DNA of 64,000 bases from Microdochium bolleyi (Eukaryota > Ascomycota > Sordariomycetes > Xylariales > Microdochiaceae): NCBI GenBank assembly GCA_001566295.1, contig KQ964251.1, forward strand, positions 191,838 through 255,837. The letters are read 5' to 3'. Of the stretch, positions 12,401 through 26,299 are shown piece after piece. Below the pieces are notes generated by a model that was not told where the DNA came from, did not search any database, and saw only the letters and a list, made by a program, of their open reading frames with translations. Each line of letters opens with the position of its first letter. The first letter of the stretch is position 1. A program made the position numbers and the translations under genes.

Positions 12401-13610
12401 TGCTTCTGTGTCTGCGTTACCATGATCCGAGGCAGTTGTGGGCGTGTGTCTGCGGGAATCTCCTGCTGTGGATTCCCTGTAGGCTGGGACAGCCAAGGAC
12501 TGGGGATGTGGCAGCTGAGCAGAGGCGGCGGAGCCAACCCGTATTGTCCTGGTGGGTTCGGCACTTTGGCGATCCCCTGTAGAACCTCTGCCCTCCCCTT
12601 GCGGCCAGTGTATTTTCCGCCCCTCCCCTCTCCTCACGACTCGACCGTTGGCATGTCCTTTTGTCCTGCGTGCGAAGTCCGGGTTGTGCACTGGCTTGGC
12701 CCCGTCGTCAGCAGTTGCCCTGCCCGTGCCGGCACCACAAGACCCCGGCAACAGGAGCTCTTGGTGCCCTCTCGCAACATGGGCCAGGGCCGCCCCTTGG
12801 CGTCATCTCGGCCGATTGGGATTTTGCAACGGGGTCGTCGACAGATGACATGAGAGCCGCCCGCACCCAGGGCTGCTGTCTCAGCCTGTTGCCCCGGTTG
12901 CGCCTCTCCCATGCCACTATGGATGGAGCCTGGCCTTTTCAAGAAACCTATGCTGGGCCGGATGCAGCTAGCGAGCACAGCAAAGCATCAACGATGCCTG
13001 GCTGGAGTGCCAGGGCGGCTCAAGCGCCCTTCGCAGCCAGCAGAACGCTGCGATTTCCCACCTACCAGGTGAGTAGCATGGCGAGCTAACGACGAGAGTT
13101 GCGAGGGTCTGCTGCACGTCGTACAGCTTTTCATCGGCCCCCCTGTTCCGCTCCGTCGACCTTGGCCACCTCGTCGATACAGGAGCGGTCCAGTACCAGC
13201 TGGCAGCCTCTTGCTGGAGCCGAGATAAGAGTTGTTAAACAAGGTTTGGTCCTCATCGTCCCGCCGCCGATAGACACAGGCCCTTGGCCGCGTCTGTATT
13301 GCTGATGATGCCATCATGCCACCATGCCACCATGGCTTTGGCATGCCTGGTGGCCTGCCGTGGGAAACGGACTGCGAGGCGAGCCGGGCTGCATCTGGAC
13401 GCCGACGTGGATGTGCGATTTGTGCAAGCGTCAAGACATTGGCGGTGCTGCCCAGCCAGTTGGCTACACCGCACCGAAGCACGACACCACCGCTGTAGGT
13501 TGGACGTTGTCTGTGTGTTGATGGTGTGGCCAGGTGGTGTGGCTGCTCTCGCCGGTTTCAAGGTGCAAGCTGCCAGGTGGACAGAGGTGGAGCCGAGGGG
13601 GCTTTTTTTT

Positions 13611-13625
13611 GGGGGGGGGGGGGGG
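13611..13625. repeat. Homopolymer G15 tract after T8
   Basis: Eight T then fifteen G in a row on the plus strand. Such a tract is prone to slippage and sequencing length error. Confidence 0.95.
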
Positions 13626-15460
13626 TTGCCAGCTCGTCGGGCCCAGCATCCCTCCCAACCCAACCCAACGGAGCACGTTCCAAGGCTGCCATCTATCTAC
13701 TGCGTGCTGTGTGGGATCCCCCATCCCCTCCCCAAATCAAGCCACCAAAGGGAGCGGTAAGTGCACAAGGAGTGCGGTGCATGTATTCTGCAGCGCCTGG
13801 CGAGACGAGAGGGGCGGTGGGAGAGGCCGCACGGGCGGGCGCGAAGCGCGCGCAGAGACAACAAAGTCTCCGGCCCGTGGCCATGTCGTTCCGGGACCGG
13901 AGTGACCGCAGCAGCCAGGTGGCGGGCGGCCAGGCAGTTCCCGAGATGGCAGTTCCAGCAGCTCGGCGAGCGAGGCTGAGACCGGCAGCGCGAGTGACAC
14001 AAGGGCACTGCCCTGGCGCGGCGCGGCGCGGCGACGCCCCAAGTCCGTTCCAAACCCGCGGGAGCGGCGAGGAGCAGAGGCCGCGGGTAAGGTTGGCCAA
14101 GAGCTGCGTACCTTGGGTAGGTGAGAGGGCTCCCACCTGGGCACTTCCCAGGTCGTGCTGTTTGGGGAGGAGGTGAGCGCCCTACGGAGTACCGGGCAAG
14201 CGTCCAGAGGTGCTCGCCAGACTTCCGAGCCTGGGGGCGCTGGGGCCTCAGAAGTACTGCACTCGAGGGTGTCGGATCGAGCTGTGTTTCCCTTGCAACC
14301 CTCAGAGGCCCTGATGTGGAGACGGTCCACTTGTCCCTGCTAGCGCAAACTCTAATCATTGCTGGCCGGATTCTGCAAGTCGACCCCACCATGGTCGCAT
14401 CGATGTGTGTGCATCGACGAGAGCAGCGCAGCCGCAGGCGACGGCCAGACGTCAAAGCTTGAGACTTTTGACACACACACAGGCCCAGTCGGAAGGCATG
14501 CAGAACTCTGTGCTGTAACTTTGCCCGCCCTGCCAGACCCGAACGCTGTGTCCATGTTCATCATCGCCCGAGAGCCTCCTTCTCATTCCGTCGGCGCCCA
14601 CCCGGCAGCAGGCCCCGTCCTTGCGGGCTGCCATCGCCGCCGCCGTCGCCATCGCCGGTCTCTGCTCGCAACCACGAGGCAGTAGGCACACGCCTGCCTG
14701 GCTGATGAGCACATTGCACGTCGCAGGCTGAAGACTGCTTCCGAGACCGAGACGTTGTTCGGAGTCCTTGCGGCACCACAACGCCACGCAGATACTCCAT
14801 ACTCGGTACCTGCTCCTCACGCCATGTCCGCCATCGTCGTAGCTCGGCCGCGCCAATGCACAGAAGGCCATCGCCAGCCTTCCACGCCTCTTCAGCGCTA
14901 GCCTCCCGCGGCCAAGGCTCCAGGATTCTGCTGTGCTCGGCCTTGCCTGGCGATATACACGCCCCCCCCTTCCCCTTCCTCCACCACTCACCCATCTTCC
15001 ATGCCGGCCTGCGCTAGGCTGCATACGGCCAGCCTCACGAGAAACAGCTGTCCAGGGTCCTGGTCCGTGGGCGTCGCCGCGAGCTAGACATGCCGTGCGC
15101 CGTCTCGCTGTTCCTCGCCATCGCATCCTCGCCCATCGACGCCCATGACGAGGGAGCTCGCGCGCGCTGTGGGGACCGGGTGTACATGGCAGTACTTGTC
15201 TGCTCTCGCTCGACAGCCATGCCTCGTCGGGCATGGTCGTCTTTTGCCAAAGCCACCTGCACCATCGCCTGGCCCCTGCCAGCCCACCCTTGCGCTCTGA
15301 TGCACATCACCCTCCACGGCCGTCACTCTTTGGCATATATCATTGCCCATGACGCCTCACTTGCTTGTCCCCCCTCCTCCTCTGGCTCTCCCCTCGACAT
15401 CGATCCATAAAAGAAGCACAACCAGTCGGCTCCATCCACCTCCAGTCTCCTGCTTTTCAC

Positions 15461-16441
15461 ATGGAGCCCTACGCCCAACCACAATCTCCCCAAGAAGGCT
15501 ACAGCCCAGCTTCCTCCACGAGCAACAACAACTACAGCAGCAACACCGCAAGCATGTCGTCCAAGGCCTCAGACGCTACCAAGCCCAGCAAGCGCAAGGG
15601 TATGTTTGCTCCGGGACAACCCCAGTGCCAGCCCATGGCCTGTCACCCGCAGCGGAATCCGATATCTAACAGGACAGCCACAGGTACCCGCAGTGTCTCG
15701 ACTCTTACACCTTCACAACTCGCTCGCAAGCGTGCCAACGACCGCGAGGCGCAAAGGGCCATCCGTGCCCGGACAAAGGAGCACATCGAAAACCTCGAGA
15801 GGGAGCTCGACGAGCTGCGGAGCTACCAAAGCCGGGACAAGACCGTCCAGGATCTGCTGAGAAGGAACAAGTCTCTCGAGGACGAGCTTCGTCGCCTCAG
15901 AGACACCCTGGGACTCCCCAACACGTCCGCCGGCAGTGGCATGTACCAATCTTGTAAGTCACCCTCGGTTCCGACCCTCTCCCAAGGCCCATCCGGCCGA
16001 AGCCATGAACTAACGCCAACACAAGCATACCATGACAACAGCTCTCGAAACTCTCCATACGGCCAACAACCCTCTCCTGTCATGGACAGCAGCCTGCCCC
16101 CCTACAGCCACATCGGCGATGCTGGCGACAACTGGTCCCCTCATGTCCAATGCTCTATCCCATCAGCTGTTTCCAGTCCTGCCTCATCAGGAGGCGACGA
16201 CTTCGGCAACAGCAACTACTTCCCCACCAGTGCCCCCGCTGCTATCCTCGAACGGACAGGCATCCCAGCTGGGATGAATTCTCCCGCAAGCTCCGTGGTC
16301 AGCGGCAAGATGGGCTTTGAGGACATCAAGTCCGAGTACGGCATCAGTGTCGTCCCTGTCACCGCGTCCTACCACCCGCAACAGCCTGCGCCATGGAACG
16401 TCTACCCAATGTACTATCCGGCGTCCCCAGCAACAATGTGA
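15461..16441 (+). CDS. bZIP transcription factor
   Basis: Three exons, 15461-15599, 15684-15953 and 16026-16441, give 274 residues. Both introns (84 and 72 bp) are multiples of three and carry CTAAC branch sites; the unspliced frame is open throughout, but the intron translations are not conserved-looking. A Ser/Asn-rich N-terminus is followed by the basic region (about 59-79, ARKRANDREAQRAIRARTKE) and a leucine zipper (about 80-122). The remainder is Ser/Pro-rich and disordered, typical of an activation region. The basic region has the QRxIR core of Yap-type factors. It sits alone in a gene-poor region, as is common for developmentally regulated factors. DNA target and role cannot be assigned from sequence. 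Confidence 0.93.
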   Translation: MEPYAQPQSPQEGYSPASSTSNNNYSSNTASMSSKASDATKPSKRKGMFAPGQPQCQPMACHPQRNPISNRTATGTRSVSTLTPSQLARKRANDREAQRAIRARTKEHIENLERELDELRSYQSRDKTVQDLLRRNKSLEDELRRLRDTLGLPNTSAGSGMYQSCKSPSVPTLSQGPSGRSHELTPTQAYHDNSSRNSPYGQQPSPVMDSSLPPYSHIGDAGDNWSPHVQCSIPSAVSSPASSGGDDFGNSNYFPTSAPAAILERTGIPAGMNSPASSVVSGKMGFEDIKSEYGISVVPVTASYHPQQPAPWNVYPMYYPASPATM

Positions 16442-17469
16442 GCGGCCGGCCGAACACTTGCAACGCTCATCTCGGCAACACCGCGACGAGGCTTCTCAAA
16501 AGCCATCGTCTTCCTGTCACCACTACTACTGTTTCCTGCCGCCATCTGTTGTATACGCAATTATCTGCGCCGAGCACGGGCATTGCGACGAGTCATCTCC
16601 CACACACATAAAAAAACGAGATCTCGTCTCGTACACAAGGCGTTACGGATTATTCCGCTCTCTGGGAAGGCAGCACCAGAGTAGCATAGGGTTCATCCAC
16701 CAGCGGCGACTGGTGGCATGTATGGATTATGGGGCTTTGTTATCCTCTGTCATTTGGAAAGGAACTGGGGCGGCGGCTTAGGATTTTGGACCTGGGCCAT
16801 TTGATACCAATGTGTGTACTACGGAGTTTGAGTTTATGTGCTCTTTTTTGGGAAGGACAAGGATTGGGCTCTTATCTGGATTTTTCTTGCCTTTTCTTTT
16901 CTTTCAAACACATCGCATGGAGGCGCTACAGGGCACGGACATTACACACAGCAACCTTCACCTTCACCATCATCATTGTCATCATCATTTTTTGTCATGG
17001 CGGAAGCATTACTGACCACCTCCGTCGGGGGTTGGCTTGGACATTATGAGTTTCGGCTCCACCACTAGAGGAGGAGCCTTCAACAACGATCGATCAAACA
17101 ATCAAGCCTGATGGCTTTTCACCTAAATCAGCTGCTTGAGCCCCGTCTGAAATCGTGAACCTGCCCGGGTCCCGATCCGCGCGTGCGGCTCTAGTGACTA
17201 TGGGTCTATCCTCCACAACCTCACAAGCCACGACAAGGGAGGTCGGAACTCTCCTGGGCGGGCGGGTGGGCGCGTTCTGATCCTCGAGGAGTCTTCCTCG
17301 CCGTGGGAATCCACAAGAGGGGACCGGATCCCCCTTTCCCCGCGAAGCTGCGCGAAGGACATGGACAGTGCGCTGGAAGCTGGCGTTGTCGCGAGCGACA
17401 CTACTGCCGTACAGTAGTACTCTAGGAGCTGGCGCGATATGACCATGCACGACAAGGTGAGAGTGGACA

Positions 17470-17519
17470 TGTGTGTGTGCGTGTGTGTGTGTGTGCGCGT
17501 GTGTAGGGGTGTGTGTGTT
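17470..17519. repeat. Imperfect (GT)n microsatellite
   Basis: GT dinucleotides with a few C interruptions; a second (GT) run lies at 17576-17590. Confidence 0.9.
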
Positions 17520-20500
17520 GGTGCAGGGTCGGCGCCATGGTCAAGGTTGTTGTGGAGCCACTTGACCGCCGCTTGTTGTGTGTGTGTGTGCCCAGTGTGA
17601 GTGTCTGCGCGCCCAGGTGTGTTGCAAGCTGGGGCGGCACCAGCTTCCAAAGGTGGGCTCCCAGCTGCTAGGCTTGTGTTCACTCATCCCGCCCCGTGGG
17701 CTTGCATGCGCACACATTGCTGCACGCTCTTCCAGCCTGTAGAGTTGCTGATTCAATAGGTTGCGCCGTGGCACACCAGGCGCGAGTGGGATCTGCATTG
17801 ACCAGTTGTGGCAGGCAGGGCAGGCCTCTACTCCGTATCGTGCACGATGTACGCTCGTAAATCGTGTGTCGCAAGTCGTTGATGGAAGCAATGTCGTTCA
17901 CGACGCCATGGACAAAGTAGCTAGCCTACCTATCCCCGGCAGCCATGATAGGTGTGCCTCGACCAGTCAGCAATCAAGAATCGATGGTCCTTCCTCGCCC
18001 CAGGGGTAGTGGCGGTAGTGGTGGATTCTGCACTTCGCGACTCAGGTGCCCTGTGCGGCTCTGCCACACGGCCAGATCAAAGATGCGATTCTGCCAGGGT
18101 GTGAAGTTCTGAGCGATGGGACATCTGGAATGGCGGCTGCAGCCAGAAGGATCTCGTGCCCACCACGGAGAGAGCAGCCGGCGGAGCATGCCGTGGACGC
18201 CATCACTAATCCACGGCGCAATTCGCCACCAGGAGGAAATAAGGATTAGAGTATTGGAATCCTTCTAGAAAAACTCGGGCTGGTGGGCTAGCACTGGCTG
18301 GTGGTTGCCTCTTGTTGTCACCCTGATGTCGTTGTGCAGCATGGGCCCTGGCGTGTCAGATTTCGCTGCCACATGACAGTGGGGCCCGCCCACCTCCAGC
18401 GAAGGGGACGGCTGGCACGAAGCAGAGGTCGCTCACCCGTGGACGCAGCACCACCTAACAGGCCTATAATGCAGGATGCGCTTGGGAACTTACGGAGGCA
18501 ACCGCCCGGACAGAGACCGAGACTGATGCTGTGGCCCGTGGCCCGTGGCCCGTGGGCGGTCATGAGGCATCGTGGACCAACCAGGCTGCGGCGCAACTGG
18601 CGGTTGTGCTACGGCCGACCGAGTAGCTCCCACGCGTAGAGCTAGCTGGGAGACGGCTTTGTGATCGCCGCAAGGATGTCCGTCCTGGCCCGGGCAGCGA
18701 CATGGCGTGGAGGCTGTGGACTCTGGAATCACAGTTGGATGCTAGCGGCGGTGTTGGAGTATCAGACGTTGTTGGTATGACGCTGTCAAGTATCGGGGCT
18801 CCTCGCGCCCAGTTCCAAAGTTGAGTTTCCGCTGGCGATCTGGGCGCTCCTTCCAGTCTGTCCAGAGTGGTGCCAGACCAGTGTCCGGAGTATCTCCGTA
18901 GTCACCTCAAGCTCGGCCAGCCGCAGCCAATCAACTCATCGGGCGCCGTCCAGGGGGCGCCGAGGCTGGCTCGGCTGGAACCTTTGCTGGCTGCTGCAGC
19001 TGCCACCAACTAGCCTGCGCAGTAGCCCCGACGCCTCCAGGGTTGACGTGCTCCGAGGCTCAAGGTTGACACAAGAGCCTGCCCAGGCGATTCCGACGGA
19101 AGCCACAGCGCCCACCCCTCTCGGCCAAATGCCGACTGCCGCCGGCAAACTCGTCTTGGAGCCTTTTCTGCAACCCTCGCCAACGACCAAACTCCTCGCC
19201 GCCGTTAACTTACCTGTTTCTGTTATTTGCGTCCTCTTTTAGAGTTTGCAGCAAACCAACAGCGTCTCACCTCGCTGCAGGCCGATCGCCCCCTCGTCAT
19301 GCCGTCCTCGTCGCCTGCTCAAAGCCTCTCGACCCTTGACCCTGCCCTCTGCAGACCTCTCACGCGCGCCGTGGGCGATCGAAGCACTCGTCCAGCTTGA
19401 CGCGCCTTTCGTTGCCTTGCCGTTCGGCCAACTCCTTCGTGTTGGCCCCACAGGTTGCCCAAAGACCCACCCCTCCCGTCAGGGTCGGCTGGCTTCCACG
19501 CGCTGACTCATTAGCCTCGGACTTTGAGCCCGGCCGCAAGCCAACGGCGCTCCGAGTCTTGCTTCTGCCTCTGCTCTGAGTACACCAACAGCGCCTCCGC
19601 CTCGCTCTCCTGCGCATTGGGCATTGTGCAAACCCAGAATCACAAGACGACGAATTTCTTCACAATGCTCGCCACGCAGCACTGTTGGCCTGGAGCCCAG
19701 CCATTGGTGTGCAACCCTTTGCTCGACACCGCGGCCTCCCGCGCTTCGCGCCTCAAGACCTCCTGTCATGATCGGCGCCGAGAAGCACAATATATTACAA
19801 CCCGTGGATCACGGCACGATGGTTTCGAGTCTGGTTGGCAGCAACAGCGTTCTGCGACGGTCTACCACAGTCATGACTCGACCCTCGACCCTCGACTTCC
19901 GGCCTCGATCCTGCCATGTCAGTCTCGAAATCGTCGATGCACGCCTTGACGCGGGTGGTGCATGACGGTTGCAAAATGCCATGCTGATCATGGTGTCCTT
20001 GTGGCAGCAAATCTTCTCGAAGGGGCAACAAGGAACTACCGGGCAAAGTGGTGCAGCCACCACGAGCCCAAGTTTCCGTGGAATTTGCAGTATCCGACCC
20101 GGAGAATCCCCGGATACCCGGAGAGTCCCTTGAACCTTGCCGTGGCTTTTGCCAATTCTGGAAAGCGCTTGCGATAGCGCGACGCATCGTCAGCACGCGT
20201 GCTCGCTAGGCAGGTTTCGGACTGCCGAAAGCCACGATGTGACAGCCACGAACATTGCCGAAGTTCGCCACAGCAGAGCTTCTCGAAGCCTTCTGGAAGA
20301 ATGTCAGAGTTTGATCCTGCATGATTGCCATGCGGCCTAATCAAGCTCATGCCGAGTAGGGTGTGGGTCTCACCACCCCTGCGCTCGAGCTGCTGAGCGC
20401 TCGAGACGAGGGCCGAACCCCTTGTTTGTGCATCGCTGACCCCAGTCAGCTGCATCAGCCTGCATGGATCAGGCTGCGAGAGCCCCTCGATAATGGCAGT

Positions 20501-23500
20501 AGCCCCTGGCTGTCGATCACGGCTTCTTCAGAGACAGCCGGGACCATTCCCAATAACCAATAGTCAAAGCTACACGGCCGCGGAGATTTGTCTCGGTCGG
20601 CGCCATGACCAAACCTGCAGGACGCTGCCAGGTGAGAAGCTGACCTCACTCGACATGCCCGGCCAGAATTGGCCTCTCGTACTCGGACGACTTTGGGAAC
20701 ACAGCGACACTTGACGGCATGCGTTGTGATCTTTTTCTTCTTGCCGTGCCGGGGTGCCTTAAGACATGGCATCGAGGTTGCAATTTGTTACCTAAGTCTC
20801 ACCGAAGGTCGTGGCAGAGTTGGCACATGGGACTGGGGCTGACCCACGCAAGGCCTGGGGTCCATGTGCGAGTACCCCTGCGCGACATGCCAGTCTACAG
20901 GTGGCGGGCCTACGGAGGCAGCGCCGTTCATCTGGTACTCCGTCGGCGGTTCAAGTGCGTCCACCAGCGGCCTGCCAAGCCAACGACACGACGCCAACGT
21001 TGCCGTCTTTGCCGGCCCATGATGCTCGACTGGACTCTCGCCGCCAGCACGGCACAGGGTTGCTGCCACACGATCTGCGCCTGTTCGTCAACAGCTGTCC
21101 CCATGACGAACAAGTGCAGCAGCACGTCCGCTGCACTGGTGATCCCGCACAGAGCGGTGTCGCTGCCCCCGAGTCTCACCAAGTACCTCACCATCACTCA
21201 CGTAGCGCCCTCTGGACACGTGCCAGAGCTCCAAGCATGTGCTCCAAGCATGTACTGCGTACCTACCGCAGCCAGCCAAGTCAGCCAAGTCAGCCACATG
21301 CAGCTTGAGCATGCATCTCTATCTGACCAGCTCATCGCAGGCTACTGTACTCTAATGCTACTTGACAGCCTAATCGGTTCAAGCCTGCACGATACGCACG
21401 TTTTCTCCCACCCCTACCCGGGTGTGGGGAGGAGGCCCTCAGCCTACCTATCCTATCGAGCCATATGTCTGCAGCTAGGATCTCGACGTCGTGCTTTCTT
21501 CGATGGGCACAGACAGCAACAGGAAAGGGGATCTTTTGCAATCGTTTCACATCTCCTGGCAAGGCTACATTAGTCGCGCACAATGAGTCCTGGAGAATAT
21601 TTCGGGCGCTACGGGCGGGCACGCTCACTTTTCCCCTAGGGCTCTGGCAGCTCCTGTGGCTGCACGGGCGCGCCAATGGCGGAAGGCTAGTTTTTTATGT
21701 CCCTTTTGCCCGTCTGTCCGTTCACCGTTAGTCTTGTTGCCCAGCCGCCTGGCGCCAGAAATAGCTCGCTGGGCTGAAAGACGTAGGTAATTAAGAGCGC
21801 TCCCCGTCAGCCACGAGAGAGATGAGGAGTTAGAGAGAAAGAGACGGAGAGAAAGCCTTATAGGGCTGGGTCGCAAGGCCATAGTTCCAGCCCGATAGCC
21901 TGCATCCTCCAAGTGGGCGCGCGCGCGGGACCACATGGGTAGAGGAGAACGAGGCGTCTTGCTTTCCCAGGGCTCGCTGCTTACCGAGCTTTCTCCGTAC
22001 AGTAGACAATAGACTCAAGTCTTGTGTATGTGCTAATCGACTTGGCACCGCGTTCTCTGGGCCTATCTTTTCAGGGCATAGGGCTGGCTGGCAGTGAATT
22101 CCTCACGTGGGGTCTACGGAATGTCAAGCATCGCCTTTTCTTCGCGTTTTTCTCGCGTACACTTAGCCCTTTTTGTGTTCATGGACTAGAGGGGAAGGAG
22201 AGAAGAGACCAGCCGGACATGAACACCCGTCGGAAACGGACATCAGTAGTTCCGAGAGTATCCTGTCCTTTTGCATGGCCGGGTACTCTGTAGTCGATAG
22301 TGCGACTGCCCTGTCACTTGAATTCTGGCAAAAGCTCTGCTGATGGATTATTATTGCCTGACTGCCTCAATCCCGGACGGCGCTTCCATGTACTTGCCTA
22401 CATGGGGATTTTTCTGAGGAGCCTTCCGGCACATCAGAATACAAACGGGGGTGTCGACCATACATGTCGTCAGCTGGCATCGATACCTCGGCTGGCGCAC
22501 TCGAATCTGTTGCACGTGTTCTGCTACCACGACTCGCCCCGGCCGGTGTTCTTCCGCTGCCCTTGTCCCGTTGTCCTCATTTGTTTTCGCTGCCTCCGGG
22601 GGCTGAAAGAAGGGAAGCAGGCATACCTAGATGTGACCTTCCCAGCAGAATGCATGGTTTCAAAGTGGCATATCCCACTCCGGGAGGGTGGACCTCGTGA
22701 GTACTCATCGTTATCGTCGTCGTCGTCGTTGTTGTTCCGAGGTGTAAGTAGCCATAGGGGCGTAAAAGAGATTGTGGCTGTCAGCTGCCAGGCCCAGATG
22801 TCCGGTATAATTTCAGATAGCAACGCCCCCCCTACGAGCGTGTCAAGATGGCTTTAGTGACTGCACGCGCCTGACTCATCTGCGAAGCCCTCGCGACGAG
22901 CTCTGAGACGTAATCAATTTCTCGGCTGAAACGTCTCTGCTCATCCCATGGCTGCGACCACCATAGACAGGACAGTGTCTGCAGGACGGACGGATAGTTG
23001 GGAGGACAGACTCCTGCACGTCGACGTAAGGCCCCCGGCTCTCCTAAGAACGAGAAGTCCGTCATCGGAATGGCTACATGGGTGTGTGTAGCATAGTGTA
23101 GATGTGCTGAGGCCATCATCGACGCGATTCTGAATCGGAAACTCTACCTCCTGCGTCCACCTTATTATCTTGTCTCCACCAACACCTTTCCCACCCCCCT
23201 TTTGTGGCCCATTTGGATCTAGGCAAGCCAAGAGGGGGCCAGGTAATATGAGCATGCGTGCGGGATGTCGTCGACTTGCCGACATGGCTTTCATGGCTTA
23301 TCAGCCAGCCCAAATCCACTCTCTTCAGGCAATGACCCGCGCGATCCTAGGCACAGGTACACCCAAGTCGCTACGAAGAGTGTCTCCCTCTCGGCCGAGA
23401 CAAGCTCCGAAACCTTGGGACTGCATCCAGGTGCCGCCAATGTTGCTCCGTAAATGTTCCCTACTATGCCCATCTACTTGAAACTTCTGGGCCCCCTACC

Positions 23501-24298
23501 GTTCCTGCCGCCTTGGGGGGGGTCACACAGCATACAGTCGTCCAAAAAGAGTTGCAAGCACTACGTTCTGCAGAATAGCAGGCCATTTATCGACAGTAGC
23601 CTAGACCCAGTGGACTGGGGCAAACCCCCCTCCCGGATGGCCTGTCTCCTCCCCCTAGCATGAACCACTGATCGTGGCCCGCAGTAACCAGGTAGCGCAT
23701 GCCTGGGCGGGACCCATGACGGGGAGAACGCACTGCCGAGCTCGTCCCACCATCCCCATCATCATCACTGGCCTCCTCATCATCACCAACATCATTGTCA
23801 TCGGCGGCAACAGCGGCAGCGGCACCAGCAGGAGCTGCAGTACCGGTCACAAATTCACAGAAAAACTCCCCTCACAACCACTGCCGCACATCCATCCGCC
23901 AAGGTTCGTCTCGCTCACTGTGATGTCTTGTCCTACGCGGCCGCTCCCGCCTGGAGGTCCCGGGACTCCCGCCCTACGCCCTATGCCACATGGCATTCGG
24001 AGGGGAGACCGTGTGGGCAGGCTCTCTGGTTCCGAGGCACATGACGAGCCTGTCGTCTGTGCGGTGGTGTCGTTACGCGTAGTTTCCCACCCCCACCTGT
24101 GTGGGTTCCGTTCGCGGGCGGATGGCCAAGCTTCCGATGGTAGTCAGATGGAGAACGAAAGACCCTGATGGGTTCCAGGGATTCGGTCTTTGCACATCTC
24201 CCCATGCGTTATTGTTTTCTTCTTTCGGAGAGTGTCCAAGCTTCCCTTCGACGCACTACGGAATAATTATAGGTTGCAAATCTTCCGTGTAGGGGGAA

Positions 24299-24312
24299 GG
24301 GGGGGGGGGGGG
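24299..24312. repeat. Homopolymer G14 tract
   Basis: Fourteen consecutive G on the plus strand in intergenic sequence. Confidence 0.95.
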
Positions 24313-26283
24313 TTGACAAGGAGAGAAGGGGCGTGTCGATTCGGAATTAGACAGCGGGAAAGCCATCGGGGCAGGGGTATACCCTGCGGTACGCAGAGTA
24401 CCTACCTGTTGTACCTTCAGGTAATGATGTCCCCAGCCCTGAACCAGGCACTCCGTATTTAGTTCCGCAAGTTTGAGGCTGATAGCACGAGCGTGCATAA
24501 TCTATGCCGCAGGAGAGAGAGGTGTGCGGGTGTGTGTGTGTGTAAGTGAGACAAGTGTGCGTAGGTAACGGAAACACAAGGGTATACCTGCTACCACTTG
24601 CCGCGGTCTAACGTTTATGGGCGATCGGTCAGAAGGATAGTCGCCCATTGGATCCCTCCGGTTGTGTCTTGTGCCGGGATGCCCGTCAGCCATCCTTGGT
24701 CGTAATTTATCTGGCCGCAGTGCTCCGCAGGACAATATCGTGACCGGGATACCTACCCTAGGAACTCCAACGTTCGCAAGGGTATGGTGGGAAGCAGGCA
24801 GTGGATCGTCCAGGGCAAGACATGGAGGTTACATATCTGCAAGGGTCATCCGGTCTGGGAAACGTACTACTGCGTGCAAGCGGACATAGAAACAAGTGGA
24901 GGGCGGGCCATGGGGAAGTAGGTGGTGGACTCGCATTCGGAGTGCAAGATGGGGGTCCCGCCGTTGCTGGACCGGGACATGGATGGGGAGGCTGAGAGAT
25001 TGCTGTGCGCTTGCGGCACAGTTTCAGAAGCCTTTATTTTTTGCCGATTTCACAGCCTCCTCGGACCGATATATTCGATCGTGCCTGGGTATACCTCAAG
25101 ATGCCGGGCCAGGTGTAGGGATATGCGGTAGAGGCACGACGGGAAGTTGAACTCTTTGTCTTCGCTGCAAGGCGGAATGAAGAAGAGTATTCGTGGTGGT
25201 TCATACTGGGTAGGATCACGAGATCTGGCTACAGGGCTTGCAGACGTCCATGCTGGGTGGAGTGACGCGGGCCCGTTCGTGGCGGTCGTGGCTGGCGGTT
25301 TTTGCACAGCTCGAGTGGATGCTATTCCCATGATCTTTGCATGATCAGGGGGCGTCAGGCAGCCGCAACATCAGGACTTCAGAAAGTGGAACGATGGGAC
25401 AACCGTTATGCACATGCATATGCAGGGGACCGCACAGCTCCATGGGGCAGCTCCGCAGCCTGCCTCCAGTGCCGGAATCATGCCGTACCCGAGGGGGTTA
25501 TTGCGTACACAACAGCAGCCTGCGAGAATGGGGACTATCCACGGTCGCGATGATAGCAAGTCGGCCCTCCCATGTGGAGTGTATTCTGGCCGCTCGAGAG
25601 CTGACCGTTTAGTCTGGAGCTCTGCCGGACAAGGTCGTGCTGCGGGAGCCGATATTGGAACCAGATCGAACCAAACATGAACGGATGATCTGATGAGAGT
25701 GGTGACGTCGTCGAGTGGCATCCAGTTGACGATCCCCTGCTATAGCTCAGGCGACGTCGGGATCAGTGAGGAAGTCAAGGAAACAGGAAACCGACTGGAT
25801 AGGTGGGCAGCAATGTCCCTCTCACCCATCTGCCGTGGACTTGCTTGGCTCTTCTCCACTTCGGAGACTGCTCCGCCGGTATCTTGACCAGGTGAACCGC
25901 TTCCCCGTGACGTCAAAGGGCGGCGGATGAAGACCCAAGAGTGGTGATCGCAAGGCTTCGGGGCCCGCTCCAATGCTTCTGCCCAACCAGGCATGTCCGG
26001 CGGGAGCAGCCCGGATACGGTTGTCACATTCTTTGGGCGCGCTTTCCCGTTTCCATCGTGACCTTGCTCTTCAGTCTCCACAGGCCATGTCTTGCTCAAA
26101 GCTGCCCCTTCATTCTCTGTAGACGATGGCATATCGGCGGGAGGAAGATGCGCCACTTCACGCAGTCGATCGGCATCTTCGTCGCAAATGTACGATGACG
26201 CCGTCTTGGGGGCCAGATCGAGCGCAGTCAGCTTCCCCGCGAATGCCGTTGGACATCGGCAGCATGACTCGTGGACGACAGGT

Positions 26284-26299
26284 CCCCCCCCCCCCCCCC
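26284..26299. repeat. Homopolymer C16 tract
   Basis: Sixteen consecutive C on the plus strand, intergenic. It falls inside a 243-codon minus-strand open frame, where it would encode a Gly run, one reason that frame is doubted. Confidence 0.95.

Larger units (their letters stand above)
8435..15460. other. Gene-poor 7-kb interval upstream of the bZIP gene
   Basis: No convincing coding region is seen on either strand. Open frames up to about 260 codons occur in the GC-rich part (13.5-15.2 kb) but overlap each other on both strands, lack motifs and have no plausible splice structure. The interval holds a (CCAG)n repeat, a G15 tract, tandem GGCGACGAC units near 9.75-9.78 kb, and three copies of the motif TTAGAGTTTG (10051, 10688, and 14345 in reverse). 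The last 100 bases before 15461 are C/T-rich, as in a leader. It probably carries long upstream regulatory DNA or non-coding transcription units. Confidence 0.5.

Noticed and set aside
13526..15234. Overlapping open frames of 200-260 codons on both strands
   Set aside because: GC-rich sequence keeps several frames open at once; no motifs, no splice sites, frames interrupted by the G15 tract.
20306..20319. AGAGTTTGATCCTG, identical to the start of a bacterial 16S primer site
   Set aside because: Only 14 bases match and the flanks bear no resemblance to rRNA; chance match.
20719..21573. 284-codon plus-strand frame
   Set aside because: Rich in Cys, His and Arg as in chance translations; no family resemblance.
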